Assembly (NCBI RefSeq): GCF_938030755.1
Contig: NZ_CALHIF010000040.1
Span: 1-64,000, forward strand
Length of the DNA: 64,000 nt
Source of the DNA: an uncultured Granulicatella sp.
Lineage (GTDB): Bacteria > Bacillota > Bacilli > Lactobacillales > Aerococcaceae
Direction: 5' to 3'
The notes under the pieces are model-generated. The model saw only the letters and a program-made list of their open reading frames with translations. It had not been told where the DNA came from and made no database searches. The position numbers were made by a program, and so were the translations under genes. Positions 1 to 8,441 of the stretch are shown here, piece after piece (positions within the stretch are counted from its first letter, which is position 1; each line of letters begins with the position of its first letter).

Positions 1-551
<551 letters not shown>

Positions 552-725
552 AATTTGGATTTTCATAAGCTTTGAAAAGCTCATTTTAATTACTGACTTA
601 TTGTATCTCTTTAAGAGATAAGAAATTGTTGTTTCTTCATTATAAATAATGAAGTCCCTACACATTTGGTTCGTCTTCTTTGTTCAGTTTTCAAAGGTCA
701 ATCGTTGTTTTACAACAACTCCTAT
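552..725 (-). other. rRNA operon leader
   Basis: Transcribed leader between the rRNA promoter and the 16S 5' end. On the minus strand it contains CTTTGAAAACTGAAC (complement of about 683-697), the boxA-type antitermination motif common in Firmicutes rRNA leaders. Next to the 16S end is a small inverted repeat, AGCTTTTCAAAGCTT, likely part of the processing stem. No coding region is seen. Confidence 0.7.
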
Positions 726-754
726 ATCCTATCATAGGACATTTTTACTGTCAA
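726..754 (-). promoter_or_regulatory. rRNA promoter
   Basis: On the minus strand a perfect -35 TTGACA (complement of 749-754) is followed, 17 nt later, by a -10 TAGGAT (complement of 726-731), directly upstream of the rRNA leader. Position and match fit a strong rRNA P1 promoter. A possible weaker upstream promoter (TTGCAA-17-TAAATT) lies in 830-865. Confidence 0.75.
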
Positions 755-799
755 CAGTTTTTATTTAACTTTTTCAGAGTTTTTTGAAACTGTTTTATA

Positions 800-813
800 A
801 GCGAACGTTCGCT
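800..813. repeat. 14-bp perfect palindrome AGCGAACGTTCGCT
   Basis: A perfect palindrome in the AT-rich gap between the divergent rRNA promoter and the tRNA-Thr promoter. The centre CGAACGTTCG resembles a Gram-positive LexA box with its spacer removed, so it is not a canonical SOS box. The function is unknown. Confidence 0.5.
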
Positions 814-919
814 CAACAGTGATATTAATTTATCATAACCAAAGACTGTTTGCAAACGAAATGATTTATTTTTTTATGAAAAATTTCAATTCCTTTTTCG
901 TGGATTATTCGATAAAGTC

Positions 920-948
920 TTTACTTTCTTTTTGGTGGCTCGTATAAT
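920..948 (+). promoter_or_regulatory. tRNA-Thr promoter
   Basis: -35 TTTACT at 920-925, a 17-nt spacer, and a perfect -10 TATAAT at 943-948, 13 nt before the tRNA 5' end. The promoter diverges from the rRNA promoter. Confidence 0.75.
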
Positions 949-961
949 ATAAAGTACATCA

Positions 962-1034
962 GCCGAAATAGCTCAGTTGGCAGAGCAACGCACTCGTAAC
1001 GCGTAGGTCGCAGGTTCGACCCCTGTTTTCGGCA
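962..1034 (+). tRNA. tRNA-Thr (anticodon CGT)
   Basis: A 73-nt cloverleaf: acceptor stem GCCGAAA/TTTCGGC, D arm GCTC-AGTTGGCA-GAGC, anticodon arm with loop CTCGTAA (anticodon CGT, threonine), and T arm GCAGG-TTCGACC-CCTGT (with one mismatch at the base). The base pair closing the anticodon loop is an A-C mismatch. CCA is not encoded. It is a single-gene unit with its own promoter upstream and a terminator just downstream. Confidence 0.95.
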
Positions 1035-1040
1035 TCTACT

Positions 1041-1092
1041 AAAAAAAGCGTTCAAGAAGTGTTTGAATAAATCTTTTTGAACGCTTTTTATT
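1041..1092. terminator. bidirectional terminator, tRNA-Thr / dgk
   Basis: AAAAGCGTTCAA pairs with TTGAACGCTTTT around a loop, with an A-run on one side and a T-run on the other. It ends the tRNA transcript on plus and the lipid-kinase transcript on minus. Confidence 0.85.
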
Positions 1093-1117
1093 ATTTATTT
1101 TTGTTCGAGTATTCACT

Positions 1118-1999
1118 CTACTCTTTTGGAGTTGAGTAAACTGAAACGTGATTTTTCAAAATTTTAATCTGAACCGGAAGATCGTCTGATTGATCGCCAT
1201 CAACGTCAGACTCTAGTTTGGAATCCGATGAAATTTTTATATCTTTTGCTTTAATATATTCAATATGCTCATTTTCAACCACATCGCCTTTCAGCAAATT
1301 AGGAATGAGTGATAATTTTGAGAAGATAGAAGCATCTTTAAGAATCAATATATTCGCATAGCCATCTTTGTTTTCATCAAACATTTTCTTGTCTGCATAA
1401 TAGTTGGACAATAGAACAAGGACTTGACTAGCTTCACCATGATAGGTTCCATTCTCAGTTTCAACATGAATTGTAAATACTTCATCTTTTATCACTGATT
1501 TCATCGTATTAATTGCATAGGCTAAAACACCATATTTTGTCTTATCTTCAATCTCAACATTGTGAATGGCTTCTGGCAGGGATCCTACACTAAAAATATA
1601 TCCAAAGTATTGGTTGTTTGCTTTCCCAATATCAATAGCGTTAGTATTGTCGAAATCTAGTTCTTCTATTGCTTGATCAATAACTTGACTGATTTCTAGT
1701 AATTTTGTAATTAAATTACCTGTCCCACCTGGGATAATTCCTAGCTTAGGAATATATTCTTTTTCAGCTATTCCTGAAACCACTTCATTAACGGTGCCGT
1801 CACCGCCAAACACTACTACAGCTTCAGCTTTTTCTTTAACAGCTTCTTCAGCAAAAATAGTTGCGTCTTTTGCTTTCTCGGTTATTCTAGTTTCAACAAC
1901 ATCAAAATATTCTTTCGCTTTATTTTCGATTTTCTCTTTATAATCTAAAGCTTTTTCTCCACCAGAAGTTGGATTAATAATAATCATTACTTTTTTCAT
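1118..1999 (-). CDS. diacylglycerol kinase family lipid kinase
   Basis: Soluble lipid kinase of the DagK_cat/YegS/BmrU family (about 293 aa), expected to phosphorylate diacylglycerol or a related lipid at the inner membrane face and so recycle it to phosphatidic acid. The catalytic nucleotide-binding motif GGDGT lies at residues 65-69 and IPGGTGN around 90-96. The N-terminus KKVMIIINPTSGG is the usual first strand and loop. An ATG three codons upstream directly abuts GGGAGA and cannot use it; the ATG at 1999 has a 9-nt spacing, so I start there. Monocistronic, ending at the bidirectional hairpin. The exact lipid substrate cannot be told from sequence. Confidence 0.9.
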   Translation of the reverse strand: MKKVMIIINPTSGGEKALDYKEKIENKAKEYFDVVETRITEKAKDATIFAEEAVKEKAEAVVVFGGDGTVNEVVSGIAEKEYIPKLGIIPGGTGNLITKLLEISQVIDQAIEELDFDNTNAIDIGKANNQYFGYIFSVGSLPEAIHNVEIEDKTKYGVLAYAINTMKSVIKDEVFTIHVETENGTYHGEASQVLVLLSNYYADKKMFDENKDGYANILILKDASIFSKLSLIPNLLKGDVVENEHIEYIKAKDIKISSDSKLESDVDGDQSDDLPVQIKILKNHVSVYSTPKE

Positions 2000-2154
2000 C
2001 CTAAACATCTCCCTATTCTGTTGTTCAAAATCATTTTAAACCTACTTTTGAATAGCTTTCCTTACCAATATTCTAAGTATTTGTACCGCATTATAACATA
2101 TGACTATCTATTTCTTGTCTTTTTTATCTTGCATCCATGATAATCAAGCTCCAT

Positions 2155-2190
2155 AAAAATAAGGCCGAGTAATTACCCGACCTTTTTATT
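2155..2190 (-). terminator. pepT terminator
   Basis: On minus, AAGGTCGGGTAATTACTCGG followed by CCTTATTTTT forms a stem with a T-rich tail immediately after the pepT stop codon. Confidence 0.75.
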
Positions 2191-3432
2191 TTGTACTAAT
2201 TCAATAATCTTTAACACAACGTCGCTAGCTTTTTGCATACTTTCGAGGGTTACGAATTCGTATTGTCCATGAAGGTTCTCAGCTCCAGTAAACAAATTCG
2301 GAGTTGGGATTCCTTTATAGGTAATAATACATCCATCTGTTCCTCCACGGAATGGTTGAATGTCTGGCGTGATGCCACATTCTTTATAAGCCTCAAGTGC
2401 GACTTCAACTGAAGTCATATCGTCTTTTAGGATTTCATACATATTATAGTACTCATCGTAAATCGTGCATTCGATACGAGGTACATCATATGTTGCATTT
2501 TGTGCATCGACGATTGCTTGGAACTGCGCTTTTCTCTCTTCGAATTTCTCCATCGAGTGATCACGGATAATATATTCCAATTCAACCTTACCGATGTCGC
2601 CCGATTGTTTCGATAGCATAAAGTACCCTTCGTACCCACTTGTACATTCCGGAACTTCATCTACTGGCATGCGTGTAAATAGTTTTGCCGCTTCCGCCAA
2701 AGCATTCACCATGACATCTTTGGCTTGCCCGGGGTGAACACTAGTCCCGTGAATCGTCACCACTGCACGCGCTGCATTAAACGTTTCATATTCTAACTTC
2801 CCTACTACTCCACTATCTAAAGTGTAGGCAAATTTTGCAGGCATTCTTTCCGCTTTGAAACGGTGCGCGCCCTTCCCGATTTCTTCGTCAGGCCCAAACG
2901 CTAACCAAATATCTCCATGCGGAATCTCTGGATGCGCCATTAAGTACAAGCACGCTTCTAATACCGAAACGAGCCCCGCCTTATCATCGGCTCCCAGCAG
3001 TGTTGTTCCGTCTGTGGTAATTAATGTTTCACCGATATAATTTTTTAGGTTTGGAAACTCGCTAACCGTCATCACCAATTTTTTCTCAGCGTTTAGAACC
3101 ACGTCTTTACCATTATAATTCTCGTGAATTTGTGGATTGATATTTTCAGCGTTGAAATCCGCGGTGTCGACGTGGGCAATAAACCCAATCGCTGGAGCCG
3201 CACTTTCTTCTGTTAAGTTACTTGGGAGTAGCGCCACTAAGTAGCTATCCTCTGGATCGAGTTCTACTTTTGTAAAGCCATATCCCACTAATTCATCACG
3301 AAGCATTTCTAAAAATTCCCATTGACTCTTTGTCGTAGGGATGCTAGCTGATTTCAAGTCACTACGCGTATTGATTTTCGCATATCGAATAAAACGTTCT
3401 AACATTGTAGGATACATGTTAATAAGAGTCAT
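2173..3432 (-). CDS. pepT: peptidase T (tripeptide aminopeptidase)
   Basis: Cytoplasmic zinc-dependent tripeptidase of the M20B family (about 414-419 aa, normal length) that removes the N-terminal residue from tripeptides in peptide nutrition. Visible motifs are the first metal ligand in IAHVDTAD (about residue 87), GADDKAG (147-153) with the bridging aspartate, and GPDEEIGKGAH (about 180-190) with the catalytic and metal-binding glutamates. The start is ambiguous. The ATG at 3432 overlaps the nusG 3' end and sits close to a GAAAGAAG ribosome site. An internal ATG at 3417 (MYPTMLERF) matches the usual family N-terminus. Overlap with nusG suggests read-through or coupling. Confidence 0.95.
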   Translation of the reverse strand: MTLINMYPTMLERFIRYAKINTRSDLKSASIPTTKSQWEFLEMLRDELVGYGFTKVELDPEDSYLVALLPSNLTEESAAPAIGFIAHVDTADFNAENINPQIHENYNGKDVVLNAEKKLVMTVSEFPNLKNYIGETLITTDGTTLLGADDKAGLVSVLEACLYLMAHPEIPHGDIWLAFGPDEEIGKGAHRFKAERMPAKFAYTLDSGVVGKLEYETFNAARAVVTIHGTSVHPGQAKDVMVNALAEAAKLFTRMPVDEVPECTSGYEGYFMLSKQSGDIGKVELEYIIRDHSMEKFEERKAQFQAIVDAQNATYDVPRIECTIYDEYYNMYEILKDDMTSVEVALEAYKECGITPDIQPFRGGTDGCIITYKGIPTPNLFTGAENLHGQYEFVTLESMQKASDVVLKIIELVQNKKVG

Positions 3433-3964
3433 CTTCTTTCACTTGGTGGAACTCTAAGTCTGCAATGGTTTCACGACCGAACATTTCAATCGCTACTTTA
3501 ATTTTTTGTTTTTCATGGTCAAGTTCTACTACTTTACCGCTCATACCGTTGAAGGCACCTTCAGTGATAATTACGTAGTCTCCAACAGATACATGTAAAT
3601 CAACTGGAGCATGTACTTTTTCACCGATACGTCCTAAGATTGCTTCTACTTCTTCTGGTAATAATGGAGAAGGTTTTGACCCCGCACCGTGCGAACCAAC
3701 GAAACCTGTTACTCCAGGAGTGTTACGAACTACGTACCAAGCTTGGTCAGACATCACCATTTCAACTAATACATAACCAGGGAAAGTTTTTTCCACTGTT
3801 GTTTTTGTTTTACCATCTTTTACTTCAACTTCCTCTTCTTCAGGAACGATGACACGAAAAATATTTTCTTCCATCCCCATGCTTTGGATACGTGATAAAA
3901 GATTTGATTTTACTTTGTTTTCATATCCTGAATAAGTGTGTAATACATACCATTCTTTTTCCAT
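3419..3964 (-). CDS. nusG: transcription termination/antitermination factor NusG
   Basis: 181-aa NusG: an NGN domain in the first 110 residues (starts MEKEWYVLHTYSGYE, with FPGYVLVE around 64-71) and a C-terminal KOW domain (about 125-175, containing VGDYVIITEGAFNGMSGKV). It binds RNA polymerase and modulates pausing and termination. A clear AAGGAGGAGTATTA precedes the ATG. The gene follows rpmG-secE as in most Firmicutes, but a perfect intrinsic terminator lies between secE and nusG (4005-4032), so it is either attenuated or served by a separate promoter. Confidence 0.97.
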   Translation of the reverse strand: MEKEWYVLHTYSGYENKVKSNLLSRIQSMGMEENIFRVIVPEEEEVEVKDGKTKTTVEKTFPGYVLVEMVMSDQAWYVVRNTPGVTGFVGSHGAGSKPSPLLPEEVEAILGRIGEKVHAPVDLHVSVGDYVIITEGAFNGMSGKVVELDHEKQKIKVAIEMFGRETIADLEFHQVKEDDSY

Positions 3965-4004
3965 TAATACTCCTCCTTAAAGAATCGACCACATTTTTCC
4001 ATAC

Positions 4005-4032
4005 AAAAAAACCTTCAAGATGAAGGTTTTTT
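4005..4032 (-). terminator. terminator/attenuator between secE and nusG
   Basis: AAAAAACCTTCA-AGA-TGAAGGTTTTTT is a perfect stem with T-tracts on both strands, located inside the rpmG-secE-nusG transcript, 40 nt upstream of the nusG start. Confidence 0.8.
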
Positions 4033-4072
4033 CAACTGCTTTTAGTATATCACTAATCACTATAAAGTACTA

Positions 4073-4243
4073 TTATTTTAAAAGGAATGTAATGAGTTGA
4101 TGAATCCCATAGTCCACTACAGCAAAAAAGCCTAATGCTACTACTACTGTAATGATTACTGTAATAGTATATTTGTTTACTTCTTTACCTGTTGGCCATG
4201 TTACTTTTTTCATCTCTTTAAAAACATTTGATAAAAAACGCAT
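4073..4243 (-). CDS. secE: preprotein translocase subunit SecE
   Basis: A 56-aa SecE. It begins MRFLSNVFKEMKKVTWPTGK, carrying the diagnostic amphipathic segment KKVTWPTGKE, followed by one transmembrane helix (ITVIITVVVALGFFAVVDYG). SecE clamps the SecYEG channel in the membrane. GGGAAGGGAGACCCAGC precedes the ATG. It sits between rpmG and nusG, the standard Firmicutes order. Confidence 0.95.
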   Translation of the reverse strand: MRFLSNVFKEMKKVTWPTGKEVNKYTITVIITVVVALGFFAVVDYGIHQLITFLLK

Positions 4244-4263
4244 GCTGGGTCTCCCTTCCCTCT

Positions 4264-4416
4264 TTATTTTGTTTCACGATGTAGTGTTTGTTTATTACAA
4301 TATTTGCAGAATTTTTTGATTTCTAAACGCTCAACTCGACGATTTTGACCAAGTGTAATTGTATAATTTCTTGATCCACATACGCTACAAGCTAAAGCTG
4401 CTTTTTTCTGTGCCAT
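4264..4416 (-). CDS. rpmG: 50S ribosomal protein L33
   Basis: A 50-aa L33 starting [19 protein letters not shown], with the pairs CSVC (residues 10-13) and CKYC (37-40), so it is the zinc-binding form. It is first in the rpmG-secE-nusG operon, 20 nt before secE. Whether a second, cysteine-free copy exists elsewhere cannot be seen here. Confidence 0.95.
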   Translation of the reverse strand: MAQKKAALACSVCGSRNYTITLGQNRRVERLEIKKFCKYCNKQTLHRETK

Positions 4417-4487
4417 TCTTTCACTACTTTCTATAAATCCATATCTATTTAATCATAAGGAAACAGCGAAATTTTGTCAAGTCAACA

Positions 4488-5438
4488 CTAGTAGCCTAGA
4501 AATATCGCCAAAAGTAGTAGAATAATTTGTAAAGAATGAATCATTACCATATTTTTAATAGCTAAAGCAAATGTTGTTTTCTTATCTTGAACAGCTTTGA
4601 ACTGCTGAATATGTTTATAAATAGGAATCCCTACTACAAGAACCCCAAGTAGAATCCATGGCGCAATCCCTAATAATACTGCTAGTAATATCGCCCCAAG
4701 CGCAACGCCGTAAAGCACTTGATAGACCACTAATGCTTTTTTCTTTCCGATATAGTAAACCAATGTATAACGATGGTTTGTAATATCCGTTTCTAAATCA
4801 CAGATGTTATTGCTTAACATGATATTGGCAATCGTACAAACAAGTGGCAATGATAATAAAAGCACCTTTAATTGAGCAACAATATCCAGTTGCATCGTTA
4901 AAATACTTCCGTCTAACTGCACGCCTGCAAAAATAGTCCCTTCTGGTACATTTAAAAATACAGTTATCCAAAAAATCCCAAATCCCATCGTGAAACCTGA
5001 TAACACTTCACCAAGAGGCATTCGAGAAATCGGGATTGGTCCAAATGTATAGAATACACCGATAAAGAAACATAGTGCCCCGACCATTAAGAGAAGGATG
5101 TTCGTGCGCGCTACAAGAACGACTCCAAAAACTGCTGCTACTGTAAACAGAATTCCAAATACTTCCCACGCTTTTTTCACCGTTATACTACTTGTTCCAA
5201 TCACATTATGATGATCACGGTAATCAGAATTTTTTGCTTTCACATAGTCCATCAAATTATTCATAACGGTCGTCGCCATATCAAATGACAACATTCCTAC
5301 AAAGAAGAGGCACATATTAAGAACGTTAATTTCTTTGAATAATATAAAGGAATAGCATAGAGCAGTTAAAAATGGAAAAACGCTAGCCAGCTTCGTTCGC
5401 AATTCTACTAATTCAACAAACTCTTTTTTTGACATCAT
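4488..5438 (-). CDS. dmkA: demethylmenaquinone-type prenyltransferase DmkA (UbiA family)
   Basis: 316-aa integral membrane prenyltransferase of the UbiA/MenA family with about nine hydrophobic segments. The two aspartate-rich sites are present: NNLMDYVKAKNSDYRD (about residues 61-76) and NNICDLETDI (about 211-220), which bind the prenyl diphosphate and Mg. In FLEET loci this enzyme attaches a prenyl tail to DHNA to make the quinone dedicated to extracellular electron transfer. It overlaps fmnB by 4 nt (ATGA), so the pair is translationally coupled. Classical MenA is the alternative; the neighbouring dmkB, fmnB, ndh2 and pplA-like genes favour DmkA. Confidence 0.85.
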   Translation of the reverse strand: MMSKKEFVELVELRTKLASVFPFLTALCYSFILFKEINVLNMCLFFVGMLSFDMATTVMNNLMDYVKAKNSDYRDHHNVIGTSSITVKKAWEVFGILFTVAAVFGVVLVARTNILLLMVGALCFFIGVFYTFGPIPISRMPLGEVLSGFTMGFGIFWITVFLNVPEGTIFAGVQLDGSILTMQLDIVAQLKVLLLSLPLVCTIANIMLSNNICDLETDITNHRYTLVYYIGKKKALVVYQVLYGVALGAILLAVLLGIAPWILLGVLVVGIPIYKHIQQFKAVQDKKTTFALAIKNMVMIHSLQIILLLLAIFLGY

Positions 5439-6538
5439 TCTATAGACTCCTTCAACTCAAGCGATGAGTTTGTTAATTTGAAAGTTTCTTTAATCGAATC
5501 GGATACGTAGACCTTTTTATCCTTCGTAACAAAAATGACATCCACATCTTTATGGCTATTTGCATATTTCAGACCCTCTTTGACACCTATAGAGAACATC
5601 GAAGTCGATAAAGCGTCTCCTTTAGTCGAACGATTTACAATCACCGATACGCCTTCAATATTATTCTCATAAGGATAACCTGTTTTTGGATTTAGAATAT
5701 GATGATAAACTTGATTGTCCACTTTTAAGTATCGTTCATAGATTCCTGAAGTGACAATCGTTTTATCTTTTTCTAAAATCGTCCCTAAAGTTGTCCCACG
5801 AGATTCTACCGGATCTTGAATTCCTACATTCCAAGCAACACCATTTCTTGCAGGGGAACCTCCCATAACAACAATATTTCCACCTAAATCGATAACGGCC
5901 GTCGTTACACCTTCTTTAGCAAAATAATCCCAAACCTTATCGGCAATGTATCCTTTTGCAATCCCGCCTAAATCCAACTTCATTCCTTTTTTCTTCAAGA
6001 ACACCGTTTGTTCAGCATCATTTAGCTCTACTTCCTTATAATCGACAAGAGGAAGGACTGCATCAATTTCTTCTTGGGTAGGTTTTTTTGCATCATCAAA
6101 TCCGATATGCCAAAGCGCCGTTAATGGTCCCACAGTAATATCAAACGCCCCATTAAATTCCGCACTATATTCCAATCCTAATTTAATGAGCTCATAAACA
6201 TCTGAACTGACCTTTACAGGCTTTTCACCGGCAGCGATATTTACTTCATCCACTTCAGAGCCAGAAGCGTTCACGGTAATTCTCTTTTCTAAATCTTTAA
6301 TCATCTCCAAAGCACTCTCGATTAAAGCCTCTGAATTAGGATGATAGACGGACAATGAAACAGCTGTTCCTAGTAAGAAATCTGTCTTTTTCACCGGAGA
6401 TTTAATGATTTCTCTTGGAGTTTTAATTGATGCCCCCGAAACTGTGTCGGCTTCATTATTCGATTGATTCTGGCAAGCAGCTAAGACAGCTGTCCCCATC
6501 ACTGCCATTAGCCCCCATGTCATCCACTTTTTTCTCAT
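5435..6538 (-). CDS. fmnB: FAD:protein FMN transferase (ApbE family), FmnB
   Basis: Extracytoplasmic lipoprotein that transfers FMN from FAD onto a threonine of target proteins. The signal peptide ends at lipobox LAAC (Cys 22 from the chosen start). The ApbE signature LDLGGIAKGYIADKV lies near residue 190, followed by NVGIQDP and the C-terminal YHHILNPKTGYP. The start is the ATG at 6538, preceded by AAGGAG at 7 nt; an upstream ATG at 6559 lacks a site. It directly precedes and overlaps dmkA. The likely substrate is the PplA-like lipoprotein encoded just upstream. Confidence 0.93.
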   Translation of the reverse strand: MRKKWMTWGLMAVMGTAVLAACQNQSNNEADTVSGASIKTPREIIKSPVKKTDFLLGTAVSLSVYHPNSEALIESALEMIKDLEKRITVNASGSEVDEVNIAAGEKPVKVSSDVYELIKLGLEYSAEFNGAFDITVGPLTALWHIGFDDAKKPTQEEIDAVLPLVDYKEVELNDAEQTVFLKKKGMKLDLGGIAKGYIADKVWDYFAKEGVTTAVIDLGGNIVVMGGSPARNGVAWNVGIQDPVESRGTTLGTILEKDKTIVTSGIYERYLKVDNQVYHHILNPKTGYPYENNIEGVSVIVNRSTKGDALSTSMFSIGVKEGLKYANSHKDVDVIFVTKDKKVYVSDSIKETFKLTNSSLELKESIE

Positions 6539-6637
6539 AACGCTCTCCTTCTTATTCATCCTATGTATTGTATCGCATTTTTCATAAAAACTAAACTTTA
6601 CGCCAGTAAATCCTCAAAAGATTTCCAATCAATAAAC

Positions 6638-6669
6638 TAAAAACTCCTGCACGAAAAGTACAGGAGTTC
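6638..6669 (-). terminator. terminator downstream of pplA-like gene
   Basis: On minus, AACTCCTGTAC-TTTTC-GTGCAGGAGTT is followed by TTT. It separates the PplA-like gene from fmnB-dmkA, which may therefore depend on partial read-through or their own promoter. Confidence 0.8.
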
Positions 6670-6690
6670 AGAGTCTTCACTTGTAATCCA

Positions 6691-7224
6691 TTAGTTTTTT
6701 GGTGCTTCTACTTTAATTTCAGTAGTGTCGCCTTTTTTAGCAGCTTCAATTAATTTGTTTGCATATTCCACAAATGAAGTATGTGCGTTTGTTGCTCCTG
6801 CTACTACTTCAACATCTTTAGGATTTTGTTTAGAAACAAGACCTTCATTGTACGCTTTAAAGTATTCAGCTGGTCCAGTACCCAGTTTATCTTTCATTGA
6901 TTTTTCGTATGCAGCATCTGCTGATTTACGTTCACCTTTATCGTTTAAGTTGTCATAATCAGATTTAGTGATTTTTCCACCTTCAACAGTAATCGTAAAT
7001 TCAACATGCCAACCACGTTTGTCAGCTGCTGATACTAATTTATAAGTACCATCTTTTAAAGCTGCATTTGATTGTTGAGCTGCTTGTGTTGTTGCAGTTT
7101 GTGTTGTAGCAGATTGTGTTGTTGTTTTGCTTGAATCTGTTTTGCTGTTTCCGCCACATGCTGCTAAAACAAACACAGATGATAATAATACTGCTGTTGC
7201 AGATAAAGATTTTTTGATAGTCAT
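6691..7224 (-). CDS. pplA: PplA-like flavinylated lipoprotein (single FMN-binding domain)
   Basis: Lipoprotein of about 177 aa: signal peptide with lipobox VLAACGG (Cys 23), a Thr/Gln-rich linker (about 28-55), then one FMN_bind domain. The covalent flavin attachment motif reads DVEVVAGATNAHTSF; the threonine of AGAT (about residue 145) is the expected FMN acceptor. It should pass electrons from membrane quinol to extracellular acceptors. From memory, the Listeria protein has two such domains; this one has only one. The ATG at 7224 is preferred; the ATG 12 nt upstream directly abuts the AGAAGGA site and cannot use it. Confidence 0.87.
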   Translation of the reverse strand: MTIKKSLSATAVLLSSVFVLAACGGNSKTDSSKTTTQSATTQTATTQAAQQSNAALKDGTYKLVSAADKRGWHVEFTITVEGGKITKSDYDNLNDKGERKSADAAYEKSMKDKLGTGPAEYFKAYNEGLVSKQNPKDVEVVAGATNAHTSFVEYANKLIEAAKKGDTTEIKVEAPKN

Positions 7225-7344
7225 GGTTTTTACCATCCTTCTCTATATTTTATATTTCGTAACATTTATTATAGCATATCACGGGCAAAAGTCTAGTTTT
7301 CTCTGGAATTTTGTTCTTCTTTTCACTTGAAAGAATAAAGTGAA

Positions 7345-7374
7345 AAAGGTGTTTTCTGAAACGAAAACACCTTT
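7345..7374 (-). terminator. dmkB terminator
   Basis: GGTGTTTTC-GTTTCA-GAAAACACC followed by TTTTTC on the minus strand, just after the dmkB stop. Confidence 0.85.
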
Positions 7375-7392
7375 CTTGTGAATGAATAGTTA

Positions 7393-8370
7393 TTAATATT
7401 CTCGTTGCAATAACCGGCTTGTGATATCATACAACATCGATTTTACATTCTTTTCTGGCAGTCGTTCAATTTGTTGCAAAGCGCGATCCGTATATTTTTT
7501 AGCTAATACTTTAGCAGACTCTACTCCACCAGATTTTAATACCAGTTGTTGCACTTTTTTTCTTTCCGCTTCAGAAATAAGCTCCTTTTTTTCTAGAAGC
7601 GGGAGCAATTCCTTCTCTTTTTTGGACAAAGCCATAATGAGCGGTAAAGTATACACCCCTTGAGCTACATCCTCTAATACCGGTTTCCCAAATTGATAAG
7701 CATCAATTTCATAATCTAAGATATCATCTAAAATTTGGAAAGACATTCCTATCGCATGGCCAATTTGCCTTGCTCGGGCTTCTTCTTTCAAGAGTGAAAA
7801 TCGTTCTCCCATCATACAACTTAACATAAAAAGTTGCGCTGTTTTCCCTTCAATTCTCTTCAGATAGTCTTGAACCGTCACATCTAAACGATAACGTTCT
7901 TCCATTTGAGACAGTTCCCCTTGAATCACTTGCATCATTCCACGTGTGGGAATTTGGATATTCACTAAATCTTTGCTATAGGAAGATAATAGTTGATAAC
8001 AAACCGTCAATAAATAATCCCCTGCATAAATGGCTACTCGATTCCCAAATTTTGCGCTAATCGTCTCTTGACCTCTTCGAACGCTAGATTCATCTATCAC
8101 ATCGTCATGGAATAATGTTGCCACATGTAATAACTCCAGAGCAGCCGCGACAGCATGAACTTCTTCTTTATTTCTATTATCATTCCACATAGAGAATAGA
8201 ATCAAATATGCAGGACGAACCATTTTCCCCCCAGAATCAAGGACTGATAAAATTGCATCCTTAATAGTCTTATTCTCTATTTGAATGGAATCTTTCATTA
8301 ATTTTTTTACTTGTTTTAGTTCTTCGTGAAGTTCTGGATAATTCATCCACATTGGATGTACAGCCGTCAT
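7393..8370 (-). CDS. dmkB: polyprenyl diphosphate synthase DmkB
   Basis: 325-aa all-trans polyprenyl diphosphate synthase. The first aspartate-rich motif is FHDDVIDESSVRRG (about 88-101) and the second LDDILDYEID (about 216-225), with KTAQLF between. In FLEET loci it makes the prenyl chain used by DmkA. Context (ndh2 upstream, pplA-like downstream, dmkA nearby) supports that role over a general heptaprenyl or octaprenyl synthase for menaquinone. A terminator lies on each side (7345-7374 and 8396-8430). Confidence 0.88.
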   Translation of the reverse strand: MTAVHPMWMNYPELHEELKQVKKLMKDSIQIENKTIKDAILSVLDSGGKMVRPAYLILFSMWNDNRNKEEVHAVAAALELLHVATLFHDDVIDESSVRRGQETISAKFGNRVAIYAGDYLLTVCYQLLSSYSKDLVNIQIPTRGMMQVIQGELSQMEERYRLDVTVQDYLKRIEGKTAQLFMLSCMMGERFSLLKEEARARQIGHAIGMSFQILDDILDYEIDAYQFGKPVLEDVAQGVYTLPLIMALSKKEKELLPLLEKKELISEAERKKVQQLVLKSGGVESAKVLAKKYTDRALQQIERLPEKNVKSMLYDITSRLLQREY

Positions 8371-8395
8371 ATATTTTCTCCTTCAAATCGACTTT

Positions 8396-8430
8396 TAAAA
8401 AAAGAAGCCGACAAAAATTGTCGACCTCAT
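8396..8430 (-). terminator. ndh2 terminator
   Basis: GAGGTCGACAA-TTTT-TGTCGGCTTC followed by a seven-base T run on minus, 15 nt after the ndh2 stop codon. Confidence 0.85.
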
Positions 8431-8441
8431 TATACCATATC

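Noticed and set aside
800..813. LexA/SOS box
   Set aside because: The Gram-positive LexA box needs a 4-nt spacer between CGAAC and GTTCG; here there is none.
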